A stretch of 64,000 nucleotides of DNA from Cupriavidus sp. WKF15 (GCF_029278605.1 NZ_CP119574.1:372001-436000); one strand, 5' to 3'; positions 1-8,868 are shown, numbered from the stretch's first letter. Numbers and translations: made by a program. Notes: a model not told the origin generated them from the letters alone.

Positions 1-1
1 C

Positions 2-134
2 GGCTCTGTGGCAACTTGACTGCGCTGCTCCGTGAGGTTGGCAAGCGTCAGCGCAAGGGCGTGCAAAGGCGCTTGGAGCTCGATATTGGCAAAATTGTGA
101 CCGCCATTGGCGGAAATAGCGATCTGCAACACCT
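2..134 (+). repeat. Copy 1 of a ~120-bp sequence repeated at 62195-62313
   Basis: This stretch and 62195-62313 share most bases in the same orientation, including CTGCTCCGTGAGGTTGGCAA and GGCGTGCAAAGGCGC. The second copy lacks about 15 bases present here near 93-107. In frame 1 it encodes a peptide beginning RLCGNLTALLREV that stops near 150. I do not recognise the family. It lies among transposon debris at both sites, so it is probably part of a mobile element or island flank. Confidence 0.6.
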
Positions 135-428
135 GTGGCGAGCGCGTTGATACGTCATGACCCAGGTCCCAAGGCGGGGGAGCGGCATCTAGCAGCGCCG
201 GTCAAAAAGATCGTGAGTAACGTGCTTACCGATTGGCTGCCACGACAGCGTCATCTCACGCATCCTCTTCTCGAGCTCTGCGTCGAAATCCGGAAGCGAT
301 GCGCAGCGGCAGGCGTTAGTCCGCCGAGCAGACCTACCATTTCAAGGCGTTGGGCCGCCCAACGGCAAGCGGAGGCCCAGAGCAGTGTGAGAGTCAGGGC
401 ACGTCGGAGAGTACGACAGGAGGTATAG
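135..428 (+). pseudogene. Fragment of a TniA/TnsB (Mu-type) transposase, HTH region only
   Basis: The 97-residue frame starts at a GTG. Its middle (RQRHLTHPLLELCVEIRKRC, then AGVSPPSRPTISRRW) resembles the second helix-turn-helix of TniA/TnsB-type transposases, which bind element ends. The catalytic DDE domain and the beta-barrel are missing, so it cannot be an active transposase. It sits upstream of an unknown ORF and of two short repeats (1124-1162) that resemble transposase-binding sites. The family call rests on motif resemblance only; an unrelated DNA-binding fragment remains possible. Confidence 0.4.
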
Positions 429-431
429 GCC

Positions 432-1079
432 ATGGTCTTGCCGATCCTTGTGTTGGAGCTGTCTGAGCCCGACCCCGCGTACGTGCCGATACCGCGCAAA
501 CGGGCAGCTTCTCAGCCACCGCCAACGAGTAAGCGCGATAAACTCATTCGTTACTGGCGCCAACTCTTGGCGCGCCGAGCGTCTATCGCCAGCAGCTGGC
601 GCCATCAGGCCCGTGCCTCGAGCGACTGGACCTACGAGGCGATGGCTTACGGCGATTCGAGTGCGTTGCTGCACGACAGCGAGCATTTGACGAGATTATT
701 GCTGCGCCGGGCGTGGGCAAACGTGCCGCGTCGCCAACGGATAATGATTCGTCGCGCCGTTCGACGTTTCGATCCGAACAAGCCCAACATCAAGGTTGCA
801 GCCGCTCAAGTCAACGCCGTGGCGTGGCTGCTCGCCGCGATGCACTGGAACGGCTGTCGACATCCCAACGCGCTGTGGTGCAAACCTCTGCATCCCCTGA
901 CCGGAGTGGTGCGTTGGCTCAGCGGCTTTGACGTTGTCGAACAGCATGAGCATTCGCGAGAGATCCTCATGATGCTGGCGGAAAGGGTAGTGCGGGTCGA
1001 ACGGCAAAGCCGCCAGCTCGTTGCTGCGATGAAGGCCGAACGGCAAGTTGTCGCGTTGCTGCCTGAGTTGCTGCAGTGA
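432..1079 (+). CDS. Unknown 215-residue basic protein linked to transposon debris
   Basis: An ATG at 432 follows a strong AGGAGG at 418-423, so the start is well supported and translation is likely. The protein is very basic, with a Pro-rich N-terminal stretch (residues 20-33), many Arg in the middle (around RRQRIMIRRAVRRFDP) and a C-terminal part rich in Arg/Glu that could be helical. I see no signal peptide, no clear membrane segment and no catalytic motif. It lies 3 bases after the TniA-like fragment and before the 22-bp-period repeats, so it may be an accessory gene of that element, for example a target-choice or DNA-binding factor. That role is inference; no family was recognised. Confidence 0.55.
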   Translation: MVLPILVLELSEPDPAYVPIPRKRAASQPPPTSKRDKLIRYWRQLLARRASIASSWRHQARASSDWTYEAMAYGDSSALLHDSEHLTRLLLRRAWANVPRRQRIMIRRAVRRFDPNKPNIKVAAAQVNAVAWLLAAMHWNGCRHPNALWCKPLHPLTGVVRWLSGFDVVEQHEHSREILMMLAERVVRVERQSRQLVAAMKAERQVVALLPELLQ

Positions 1080-1123
1080 GAATACTTGAGTCGTGAGAGA
1101 CGAAACCGGCACAGCCCACGGAG

Positions 1124-1162
1124 CGTACCAACATTACTACGAAAACGTACCAACATTACTAC
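1124..1162 (+). repeat. Two tandem 17-bp repeats at a 22-bp period, possible transposon end
   Basis: CGTACCAACATTACTAC occurs at 1124-1140 and again, identically, at 1146-1162, separated by GAAAA. The 22-bp period is about two helical turns, like the spacing of transposase-binding sites in Tn7/Tn5053-type ends. No terminal TGT/ACA dinucleotide could be fixed with confidence. The downstream sequence belongs to an IS5-type remnant, so the end may be truncated. Confidence 0.55.
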
Positions 1163-1183
1163 AGTTCACGGAAGCGCAAGGAG

Positions 1184-1577
1184 ATGCAAAGCAAGTCCGT
1201 GAAGTGGCAGGTGGCCGTCAAGCGCGGCAGGATCAAGACGATGCCTGATGGTGCAGTCAAGGACCTGCTATTCGCCGTGGAGCAGGCCAAGGCCCAGATT
1301 CGGGCGCGGGTCGAGCATCCGTTCCACGTCATCAAGAATCTGTTTGGTCATCGCAAGGTTCGCTACAAGGGCCTGCTCAAGAACACCGCGCAATTGTTCA
1401 GCCTGTTTGGTCTGGCAAATCTGGTGCTCGCCAGGAAGCTGTTGTTGGCCCCATAGGGGCGTAATCCGTCCTGAGCGCGCAAAGCGCGCCAGGAAAGGTG
1501 CAAAACGAGAGAAAACGCGACTTGAATCGGCCCATCTCTCCCGCGTAGCGAAAACCGAAGTCGTTGGCTTGTGCAAC
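1184..1577 (+). mobile_element. Remnant of an IS5-family element (3' part of transposase and right end)
   Basis: The frame 1184-1456 encodes 90 residues matching the C-terminus of IS5-family DDE transposases: RARVEHPFHVIKNLFGH carries the region of the catalytic Glu, followed by VRYKGLLKNTAQLFSLFGLANLVLARK. About 230 N-terminal residues are missing. Some 120 bases after the stop the sequence GTTGGCTTGTGCAAC (1563-1577) looks like the right terminal repeat. The remnant differs from the intact element at 6134-7324. It directly abuts the truncated acyl-CoA synthetase gene and probably caused that truncation. Confidence 0.7.
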
Positions 1578-3466
1578 ATCAAGCGCAAACCTCATTAGCT
1601 GGCGCAGAGCGGGCGCACCATGCCGTTCGCGAGCTGGCCGCTCGCGGCACGGCGGCGGCCATCGTACTGGCGAGCGGCTATACCGAGACCGGCGCGGAAG
1701 GCGCGCGGCGGCAGGCTGAACTGGTCGAAGCGGCCGGCGGCATGCGCCTGCTCGGTCCGAACACGATCGGGCTGGTCAATGTGACGGACAGCATTCCACT
1801 TTCGGCGAGCGGCGCGCTGGAAATGGAGCGGTTCCCGGCGGGCGGCGTCGGCGTGGTGTCGCAAAGCGGCGGCATCCTGGGTGCGCTGCTGTCGCGTGCG
1901 GCGGCGCGGGGCGTCGGCCTGTCCAAGCTGGTGTCGACCAGCAACGAGGCGGACCTCGACCTTGCGGACTTCATCGACTATCTGGCTGACGACCCGGCCA
2001 CGCAGGTCATTGCGCTGTATGTCGAAAGCGTGCGGCACCCTGAGAAATTCCGCGCGGCGGCGCTGAAGGCGGCCGCGGCCGGCAAGCCCGTGGTGGCATT
2101 CAAGATCGGCCGCTCCGAGGCCGGCGCGCGCGCCGCTGTGTCGCATACAGGCGCCATGGCCGGCGCCGACCGCATGTACGATGCGCTGTTCCGGCAGGTT
2201 GGCGTGATCCGGGCGCAAGAGTTCTCTGACCTGATCGACATCCCTGCCGCACTTGCCACCGGACGCGTGCTGAAGGGTCGGCGGATCGCCGTGCTGACGT
2301 CGACTGGAGGCGCTGGCACGCTCGTGTCGGACAGCCTCGGCGTTTCCGGCTTCGAGACACCGCCGCCGGATGCGGTGACGGCCGAGCGGCTGCGCGCCCT
2401 GCAAAAGGGCGACCACGCCGCGCTGGACCGCAACCCCATCGACGTGACGCTGGCCGGCCTGCAGCCAGATCTGCTGCGCGGCGCGATCCGTGCATTGCTC
2501 GCGAGCCCGTCGTACGACGCGGTGACCGTGATCGTCGGCTCGTCCGGCCTGGCCATGCCGCACCTGATGGCCGATGCCATCAACGACTGCCTGCCGGAGA
2601 GCGACAAGCCGGTGCTGGCCTACGTCAGTCCCCACGCGCCGGAAGTGGCGGCCGTGCTGAACCGCAGTGGCGTGCCGGCTTTCAGCGCGCCGGAGAGTTG
2701 CGCAGTAGCGTTCGCGGCCATGCTGGCGGCGCGCCAACGGCTTCCGGACGACGCAGACGCGGTCCCTGCGTCTTCGTTGGTGGATACCTCCGATCTGCCG
2801 GCGGGGCCGCTGGACGAGGCCGCGGCCAAGCAACTCTTCGCGCGCTTCGGAGTACCCGGGGTCCGCGAACGGGAAGTTGCCAACGCAGCGCAAGCGGATG
2901 CTGCCGCGCGCGAACTGGGTGGCCGGGTAGTGCTGAAGATTCTGTCGTCCGCCATCACGCACAAGAGCGATGTGGGTGGGGTAGCGGTGGGCGTCGCGCC
3001 GGCGGAGGCAGGCGCCCGGCTGGAGGTGATGCGCGAGGCGGTGCGGCATCACACGGGTGAAGCGCCGGAGCGCTTCCTGGTGCAGGAAATGGTGTCCGGT
3101 GGCGTCGAGCTGATTCTTGGCATGCACCGCGACGCCCTCGGCACCGCGATTCTGCTTGGCATGGGCGGCGTCACGGCGGAGCTGTTCCAGGACACGACGT
3201 TGCGCCTGTTGCCGCCAGCCGGAGGCCTGACGCATGCAGAGGCACTGGACATGATCCACTGCCTGAAGACCTGGCCCCTGCTTGACGGCTATCGCGGCCG
3301 GCCGAAGGCCGACGTGGGAGCACTCGCCGATGCTATCGTGGCGTTCTCGGCCATGACGGCGGCAATGGGCGCCCGCCTCGCCGAGGCGGAGATCAATCCG
3401 CTCTTCGTCCTGCCAGCCGGAAAAGGCGTGCGTGCGGCGGACGGCGTGGCCGTGATCGCGCCCTGA
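1571..3466 (+). pseudogene. 5'-truncated ADP-forming acyl-CoA synthetase (fused alpha-beta type)
   Basis: The family makes acyl-CoA from acid, CoA and ATP with ADP release, through a phosphohistidine. Visible parts are the end of the CoA-binding region (VVSQSGGILGALLSRAA), the succinyl-CoA-ligase-like domain with the AAVSHTGAMAG His motif (about residue 193), and an ATP-grasp half beginning near DEAAAKQLFARFGVPG and continuing to the end. Intact members have about 700 residues; this frame has 631 and lacks the N-terminal Rossmann segment. The first 14 or so residues come from the IS remnant, so the GTG at 1571 is only where the frame opens. IclR follows after 24 bases. A shortened protein may be made, but without the start of the nucleotide-binding fold it is probably inactive. 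Confidence 0.75.
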
Positions 3467-3490
3467 GGGCAAGCCCGCGGGAGGAAGACG

Positions 3491-4297
3491 TTGGATGCGC
3501 AAGATGCAAGTCGCCGGGCGCGCGGCCGCCCGGCCAGCCTGCTGGCCAACCGTTCGCTGGAGCGAGGGCTCGAGATCCTGCGCGCCTTCCGGCCGGGCTC
3601 GGAGACCCTTGGCAATAGCGAACTCGCCGAGCGTACCGGACTGCCCCGTTCGACCGTCAGCCGGCTGACGCAGAGCCTTGTCGATACCGGCTTCCTCCAA
3701 TACGACACCGCGTTGCGTGCCTACCGCCTCGGCGTGCCGTTGCTTAGCCTCGCGCACGCCATGCGCAGCGGCTCCGCCATCCTGCAAGTCGCTGCGCCAC
3801 GGATGCGGGAGCTGGCAGAGCGCGAGCACCTGAACGTCGGCCTGGCGATGGCCGACCGCGACGAGATGGTCTACCTCGAATCGATCCGCTACAGCCGCAG
3901 GGCCTCCCTGCGCAGCGTGGTGGCGGGGCAGCGCGTGCCGATGGCGTTGACTTCCCTGGGGCGGGCGTGGCTGGCGGCCGCATCCGAGGGCGAGCGCACT
4001 GCCTTGATGGCGGACTTCCAGGCGCGCTTCGCGAGCTCGCCAACGCTCGAAGCGGAAATCCGCGAGGCCATTACGCATGTCCGACAGCATGGCTGGTGCG
4101 CCGCTGGCTGGCAGCCGGAGGTCGTGGCAGTCTCCACGCCCCTGCAACTCGGAGCGCACGCGATTCACGTGCTGAACGTCAGCCAGTCGACGAAGGTTCC
4201 GCTATCGGAGGCAGTGCTGCGGTTGGCACCGCTGCTGATGCGCCTGGCTGCCGATGTACGGGCAGAGTTCTTGTCAGTGGAAGCCAGGACAGGCTGA
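3491..4297 (+). CDS. IclR-family transcriptional regulator
   Basis: The start is a TTG at 3491 preceded by GAGGAAG, 24 bases after the acyl-CoA synthetase gene. The N-terminal winged helix is clear (LANRSLERGLEILRAF, then NSELAERTGLPRSTVSRLTQ, residues about 18-65). The effector-binding domain follows (HLNVGLAMADRDEMVYLES; GQRVPMALTSLGRAWLA) to residue 268, the usual length. The close spacing suggests it once regulated the truncated synthetase or the operon that the synthetase belonged to. The ligand is unknown. Confidence 0.9.
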   Translation: MDAQDASRRARGRPASLLANRSLERGLEILRAFRPGSETLGNSELAERTGLPRSTVSRLTQSLVDTGFLQYDTALRAYRLGVPLLSLAHAMRSGSAILQVAAPRMRELAEREHLNVGLAMADRDEMVYLESIRYSRRASLRSVVAGQRVPMALTSLGRAWLAAASEGERTALMADFQARFASSPTLEAEIREAITHVRQHGWCAAGWQPEVVAVSTPLQLGAHAIHVLNVSQSTKVPLSEAVLRLAPLLMRLAADVRAEFLSVEARTG

Positions 4298-4678
4298 CTG
4301 CCCTCATAGGAAAACTGCTGTCTCGTAGCAACTCATTGGAGAGTTGGCGACGGCGCCTGCCAATTGCAAGCGACAATTTCTCGAGAAAGGCAGGGCTCTC
4401 GATTCATTTGGCACCTCCATCGGCTATCCGCTTCAGTCTGAACCACTGCGCGGCCCCTTCGTTGCCCGGTCAGTAGTGCCTTCGGCAATGCGCCCAAGTA
4501 TGAATCGCAGGCCGTCTGCGTTGAAATAGACCGTCAATCAGTGACCCAGAGCGCTCAAGGCTCTCTCAGGTTCAGGCGCGAGGTTCACTATGGTCGCTTG
4601 AGCGAACTGCGCGCGGGCTTCCGCCAACTCTGCTGACCGCTTTCTGGTCTGCAACAGCCATCGGCTTTTCCTAAGTGG
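4298..4678. other. Intergenic region with no recognisable gene
   Basis: These 380 bases contain only short frames without family resemblance. The plus-strand frame of the following PIN gene is open from 4637, after an in-frame TGA at 4634, so the missing N-terminus of that gene may lie here in another frame. No terminator or promoter motif stood out. Confidence 0.4.
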
Positions 4679-5560
4679 ATGACCGCGTTCGGCCAAGACC
4701 GGCGCACACAGTGCGGCCGCAAGCAGTCCGACTACCGCTTGAATCAGTTTGGTGAAGACGGACGCAAAGGCGAATTGCTGGCGGGCCTCAACGAGGTCGA
4801 CCACCAGATCGGCGTTGACGGTGATGCGGTAGGCGGTTCGATCGAGCGTATCGACAGACTTCTGCGCCGTGCGCCCGCACTCGCGACCAGCGACGCGGTC
4901 AAGCAGCGCGTCACCGAGCGCGCGCTCGCAAAGCAGGCTCCGTATCACCGTGCGAAGAACAGCGTGGGAGACGCCATCCTCGTCGAGATGTACGTCGATG
5001 TGGTCGCGGGTGCGGGCGCGGGCGCGTGCGAGCCCAAACCGTGTGCGTTCATCACACACAACACGAAAGACTTCAGCGATGCGAACGGCGATTTTCGGAA
5101 GGCGCACGCTGACCTCCTGCACCTGTTCGATGCGCCGAAGTCATCCTACTGGATCTCGATGGTTGAGTTCCTGAAGGATCACAGCCCCGACCTGCTCGGT
5201 GAGCACGACTTCGAGTTCAACTACTCGCAGGAAGCGCGGCGGCTTCCAGAGATCCTCGAGGCCCAGCATCTGCTGTTCCAGCAGGTCTGGTACAACCGGC
5301 ACTGGAATCTTCGCCACGAGATCGAGACAGGCAAGGTCAAAGTCGTGCCGGAGGGAAATTACAGCAGGAGCCCATACCGCCAAGACCAGATACTCGACAG
5401 CATCTGGGCTGGCGCATTCGCCTCGGCAAAGAAGACCGAAGACGAGGTGGGCATCGAGAACCTCGGTCCGTGGGATGACTTCGAGTGGGGAATGATCAAC
5501 GGCAAGCTGTCCGCGCTGCGTTGGATTCTCGGTGACGAGTGGGACATGCTTGATACTTAA
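4679..5560 (+). CDS. PIN-like (DUF4935-type) nuclease domain protein, probably N-terminally incomplete
   Basis: From the ATG at 4679 the protein has 293 residues. Residues about 80-135 resemble the second half of DUF4935/PIN-like domains: ALAKQAPYHRAKNSVGDAIL (D98, E103 acidic positions) and FITHNTKDFSD (N128-D131). PIN domains are metal-dependent RNases. The first half, with the initial VDTN-type motif, is not visible, and there is no good ribosome site before 4679, so the gene may be truncated or frameshifted at its start. Residues 160-293 form a C-terminal extension with many Trp and acidic residues that I do not recognise. Residues 110-116 are GAGAGAC, from a short GCGGGC-rich tract. The next gene, 15 bases on, has an RX5H motif; together they may form a toxin or defence module, which is inference. 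Confidence 0.6.
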   Translation: MTAFGQDRRTQCGRKQSDYRLNQFGEDGRKGELLAGLNEVDHQIGVDGDAVGGSIERIDRLLRRAPALATSDAVKQRVTERALAKQAPYHRAKNSVGDAILVEMYVDVVAGAGAGACEPKPCAFITHNTKDFSDANGDFRKAHADLLHLFDAPKSSYWISMVEFLKDHSPDLLGEHDFEFNYSQEARRLPEILEAQHLLFQQVWYNRHWNLRHEIETGKVKVVPEGNYSRSPYRQDQILDSIWAGAFASAKKTEDEVGIENLGPWDDFEWGMINGKLSALRWILGDEWDMLDT

Positions 5561-5575
5561 AAAAGGGGGGTGACC

Positions 5576-6133
5576 ATGCAGCAAGCTCATCCGGTTGAAA
5601 TGCATATCCAGATCGTTTGGTCATCCGTCCGGCTTGTTCTGCTCCAACGGGTGCTTTACGAATTGATACCCGATACGCGTGTGGACCTCTGGCGAGTGAT
5701 GCGAGGCGCGTCGCTCGACTATGGCCTTATCGAGTGGTGCAAGATCTTCGGTAATCGATCAGATGACACTCATTGGACCAAGCTCGTATCCAACGATCGG
5801 CATGACGTTTTCCGCGATGGCCTCCTCGCGGCGGTTGGCAAGAGTTCCAGGGAGTGGGAGGAGTATCACTCAGCGATGAAGGACTATCGCGATCAACTGG
5901 CTGCACATCACGACCTCGATGCCAAGCCGACACACTATCCGTCCTTCGATGCGGCGCTCGAAGCGGCGTATTACTACTATGCCACCTTCCTCTATCCCGA
6001 GTGGTCATCGAAAAACCCCGCGACCCTATACCCGCCTGATATGAAAGCCTATGCGGCGGAGTACCGCGAGCAGTTGCTCAAGGTAGCCAAAGCCGCTGCG
6101 CAGGCGACTAGGGAGTTCAAACGGGGCCATTAG
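5576..6133 (+). CDS. Unknown protein with RX5H motif (HEPN-like), partner of the PIN gene
   Basis: An AAGGGGGG run (5563-5570) precedes ATG 5576; a GTG at 5570 is in frame but overlaps that site. The 185-residue protein is cytosolic and mostly helical. It has a DYGLIEWCKIFG motif near residue 48 and KDYRDQLAAHHD at 102-113, where R105-x5-H111 matches the Rx4-6H active-site pattern of HEPN RNases. The following Tyr-rich helix (EAAYYYYATFLYPEW) suits a helical bundle. No enzyme function is proven. It probably forms a two-gene operon with the PIN gene. The stop TAG at 6131-6133 lies inside the 4-bp target duplication of the IS5 element, which therefore left the protein intact. Confidence 0.6.
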   Translation: MQQAHPVEMHIQIVWSSVRLVLLQRVLYELIPDTRVDLWRVMRGASLDYGLIEWCKIFGNRSDDTHWTKLVSNDRHDVFRDGLLAAVGKSSREWEEYHSAMKDYRDQLAAHHDLDAKPTHYPSFDAALEAAYYYYATFLYPEWSSKNPATLYPPDMKAYAAEYREQLLKVAKAAAQATREFKRGH

Positions 6134-7324
6134 GGATGCTCTGCACAAACGCGAATCGAGTGTGCTTGGCCGTTTAACAGGAAGCTGAATGCGCCACGAC
6201 GCCAACCTGTCAGCCCGGGGCGAAGCTGTCTGGCACGCGCGGAGCAGCACTCGCGGGCTACGCGCGAGGCATCGGCATGAGCCTGAAACGCGCTCATGCC
6301 TCAGCAGCCAGCAGTTTGCCGCGCGCCATCCACAAGTTGGACAGCGCGAACAAGGTCATGACTTGCGCGGTGTTCTTCCTCAGCCCTCGATAGCGGACCT
6401 TGGTGTAGCCGAACTGCCGCTTGATGACCCGGAACGGATGCTCGACCTTGGCCCGGATGCCCGCCTTGATTCGCTCGACTTGATCGACGAGCGCGCCAAG
6501 CGGTTTGCTTTGGTCCAGAACGCGACGTTTGCCTGGCTTCATCGCCACGTGCCAGTTCACGTCCGCCCGCGCGTCAGGACGCTTCTCCACGCCCTGATAA
6601 CCCGCATCGCCAAACGCGTCGGTTTCCTCGCCATGCAGCAGGCTGTTGGCCTCAACCACGTCGTTGATGTTGCCAGCCGTGCCCCGCACCGTGTGCACCA
6701 GCCCGCTTTCGGCGTCCACGCCAATGTGCGCTTTCATGCCGAAATACCACTGGTTTCCTTTCTTACTCTGGTGCATCTCCGGGTCGCGTTCGCCCGACGC
6801 ATTCTTGGTCGAACTCGGTGCGCTGATCAGCGTCGCGTCCACCACCGTGCCCGCGCGCAGCATCAATCCCTTGTCGCGAAGGATGTCGTTTACCAGCGCG
6901 AGAATCTGAGCGGCCAGCTTGTGCCTCTCCAGCAGGTGACGGAACCGCAGGATGGTGCTCTCGTCGGGCAGCCTCACCGTCCAGTTGTCCAGCCCGGCGA
7001 ACTCCCGATACAGCGGCACGTCGTGCAGCGCTTCTTCCATCGCCGGGTCCGACAGGCCGAACCATTGTTGAAGAAAGTGGATGCGCAGCATTGCCTCGAC
7101 CGCGAACGGGGGACGGCCGCGCTTGCCCTCCGGGGCGTACGGAGCGATCAGCATCACCAGATCGGCCCACGGCACCACGCGGTTCATCTCGTCCAGAAAT
7201 TCGCGCTTGCGGGTGCGCTTGGTCGACAAGTTCAGTCCAAGGTCAGTTTGCTTCATGCGCTACATGCTCGCTGGCTCGACGATTCATTGCAAGCACATCC
7301 GCCGGCTAATTGTGCAGAGCATCC
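6134..7324 (-). mobile_element. Intact IS5-family insertion sequence, 1191 bp, TTAG target duplication
   Basis: The ends are perfect 15-bp inverted repeats: GGATGCTCTGCACAA at 6134-6148 and its complement at 7310-7324. TTAG occurs directly outside both ends (6130-6133 and 7325-7328), a 4-bp duplication of the YTAR type typical of part of the IS5 family. One complete transposase gene lies inside on the minus strand. With intact ends and transposase it is probably a recent insertion and still mobile. Confidence 0.93.
6294..7256 (-). CDS. IS5-family DDE transposase
   Basis: The 320-residue protein has the usual length and order: N-terminal DUF772-type domain (VMLIAPYAPEGKRGRPPFAV, LRIHFLQQWFGLSD), the first Asp in GTVVDATLISAP, a second Asp in FGDAGYQGVEKR and the Glu region KAGIRAKVEHPFRVIKRQFG. 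It catalyses cut and paste or copy of the surrounding 1191-bp element. The ATG at 7256 is about 70 bases inside the right end. It is a different subtype from the fragment at 1184-1456. Confidence 0.95.
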   Translation of the reverse strand: MKQTDLGLNLSTKRTRKREFLDEMNRVVPWADLVMLIAPYAPEGKRGRPPFAVEAMLRIHFLQQWFGLSDPAMEEALHDVPLYREFAGLDNWTVRLPDESTILRFRHLLERHKLAAQILALVNDILRDKGLMLRAGTVVDATLISAPSSTKNASGERDPEMHQSKKGNQWYFGMKAHIGVDAESGLVHTVRGTAGNINDVVEANSLLHGEETDAFGDAGYQGVEKRPDARADVNWHVAMKPGKRRVLDQSKPLGALVDQVERIKAGIRAKVEHPFRVIKRQFGYTKVRYRGLRKNTAQVMTLFALSNLWMARGKLLAAEA

Positions 7325-7510
7325 TTAGTTCGCAGGCAGAGCGCGGCAAGCTGCACGTCGATGCGCCGGTATCGCGCAGTGCCGTCCCTGACCTTACGCA
7401 CGATGCGCGAAAATCTTCTCGGCGCGCACTGGCTTCGGGCCGCCATCAACCCACCTGAGACGTTCAACACTGACGGGTCCTAACGGCCGTTTAGGGCGAC
7501 AATCAGCCAC

Positions 7511-7702
7511 CTATGTTAGTGGCAGGTTCAATGTCCGACGTCTGAAGAAGTTCGGCCTCGGGTCGACTGGACTTTCCGCGGCTTTCGAAGCTTGCCGCCA
7601 CTTCGACACGGTCTTGCCAAAGTGCTTTCTGAACCAGAAGGCGAAGGCGCTGGGATTAGAGAATCGGAGAAGATCAGCGAGTGCGACAGCGAGCGACTCT
7701 TG
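7511..7702 (-). pseudogene. Relic of an AraC-family regulator (last helix-turn-helix)
   Basis: On the minus strand the frame reads QESLAVALADLLRFSNPSAFAFWFRKHFGKTVSKWRQA, in the pattern of the second HTH of AraC proteins, and ends at a TAG at 7511. An in-frame TGA lies just upstream and nothing of the rest of the protein is visible. It is separate from the complete AraC gene at 7834. The stretch 7329-7510 beside the IS5 element shows no gene. Confidence 0.6.
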
Positions 7703-7833
7703 TCAAGAATCTGGCGTGACGCAAGTTTAGCCTGCACCGACTGAAGCTGGGACAAGACGTTATACGCGAACAGGACCGGAGCCCGGTACGTGAGCATCGT
7801 GCGCAGCGGCGACGCATCCACGGGAGCAGGTCC

Positions 7834-8868
7834 TTATCGAGGCTCTGGCATGCGCCCCGCCTGCTCCGCAATCGCATCCCGGGTTCGCCACTGCGAGACA
7901 CTGCATCCGAACTGGCCGGTGAACCAGTGTGAGAACGCGCTCAGCGAGGCAAAGCCAAGCAGGACGGCCACTTCCGAAAGGGGACGTTCGCGATTCTCGA
8001 TATATCGCCCGGCGAGATCCATCCGGATCGCGTTCAGCAGCCCGGAGTAGCGCTCGCCCTGGCTCGCGAGGCGGCGTTGCACCGTCCTCGCATCCATGCC
8101 GAGGTGCTCCGCCACCCGGTCGATCGAGCACGCTCCCGACGGCAGCAAGGCGATGATCAGCCGTCTCACCTTGTCCGCCATGCTGTCCTCGGACCGGGCG
8201 AGCATCGCGTCGAGATACTGCCGCACCTGGCGGGCGATGGCCGGATCGTAGGAGGGAAGCGGGGCGTCGAGGTCGGACGCGTCGCAGATGATGCCGTCAA
8301 ACTCCTGGTTGAACAGCACCGGCATCTTGAAGACGCGCAGGTGCGTCGTGGTACTGGCTGGCGCGGAATGGGTGAAACAGATGCTTCGAGGTTTCCACCT
8401 GGGACCGAGGAACAGCGTGAGCACGCGGTACAGGACACCGACCACCAATTCCGAGGACTGTCTCAGCGAGCCGGAAAGCCCGGCCAGTGCTTCCTGCCGG
8501 ATGGTCGCCAGGCCGTCCGCCCCATCGATACGCATTGCGATGGCCTCGTTCTGCAGGCGCAGGTACCGGACCATCGATTCCAGCGCACGTCGCAGGGTCG
8601 GCTCCTCTCGCATCACGAATGCCAGGGGGCCGAGGTTGGCAAGTTCCCGTGTCTCGGCCATGCGGAGCCCGAAATCCTCCACGCCTGCCGCCTGCGCTGA
8701 CACATCCAGCAAACGGGACACGGCTGCCGCGGAAATCCGGATATCGGGATCGACCAGGGCTGCAAGGCTGATGCGAGCGGCCCGCAGGAAGGCGAACGGC
8801 TCCAGGCCCAGCGAGCGGGCTACTTCGACGTAATTGGTGAGGCTGGCGCTTCTTAGCTGGTAGGGCAT
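7834..8868 (-). CDS. AraC-family transcriptional regulator
   Basis: The 344-residue protein has an N-terminal arabinose-binding-type domain (residues 10-190; LGLEPFAFLRAARISLAAL, GVEDFGLRMAE) and a C-terminal AraC DNA-binding domain (about 235-335) with SIDRVAEHLGMDARTVQRRL and LSEVAVLLGFASLSAFSHWF. It is divergent from the CMD gene, with a 144-bp intergenic region holding two TGTCGTG repeats. It probably activates the CMD-BKACE-MFS-SDR genes in response to their substrate. The inducer is unknown. Confidence 0.9.
   Translation of the reverse strand: MPYQLRSASLTNYVEVARSLGLEPFAFLRAARISLAALVDPDIRISAAAVSRLLDVSAQAAGVEDFGLRMAETRELANLGPLAFVMREEPTLRRALESMVRYLRLQNEAIAMRIDGADGLATIRQEALAGLSGSLRQSSELVVGVLYRVLTLFLGPRWKPRSICFTHSAPASTTTHLRVFKMPVLFNQEFDGIICDASDLDAPLPSYDPAIARQVRQYLDAMLARSEDSMADKVRRLIIALLPSGACSIDRVAEHLGMDARTVQRRLASQGERYSGLLNAIRMDLAGRYIENRERPLSEVAVLLGFASLSAFSHWFTGQFGCSVSQWRTRDAIAEQAGRMPEPR

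Noticed and set aside
1595..4168. 857-residue minus-strand frame
   Set aside because: It is antisense to the acyl-CoA synthetase and IclR genes, has no family motifs and has the His/Arg-rich look of a GC-rich shadow frame.
5009..5034. GCGGGC-rich tandem tract as a phase-variation repeat
   Set aside because: The tract is short and imperfect and encodes in-frame Gly-Ala; slippage control is not supported.
6189..7328. 379-residue plus-strand frame
   Set aside because: It is the complement of the IS5 transposase, which has complete DDE motifs on the minus strand.
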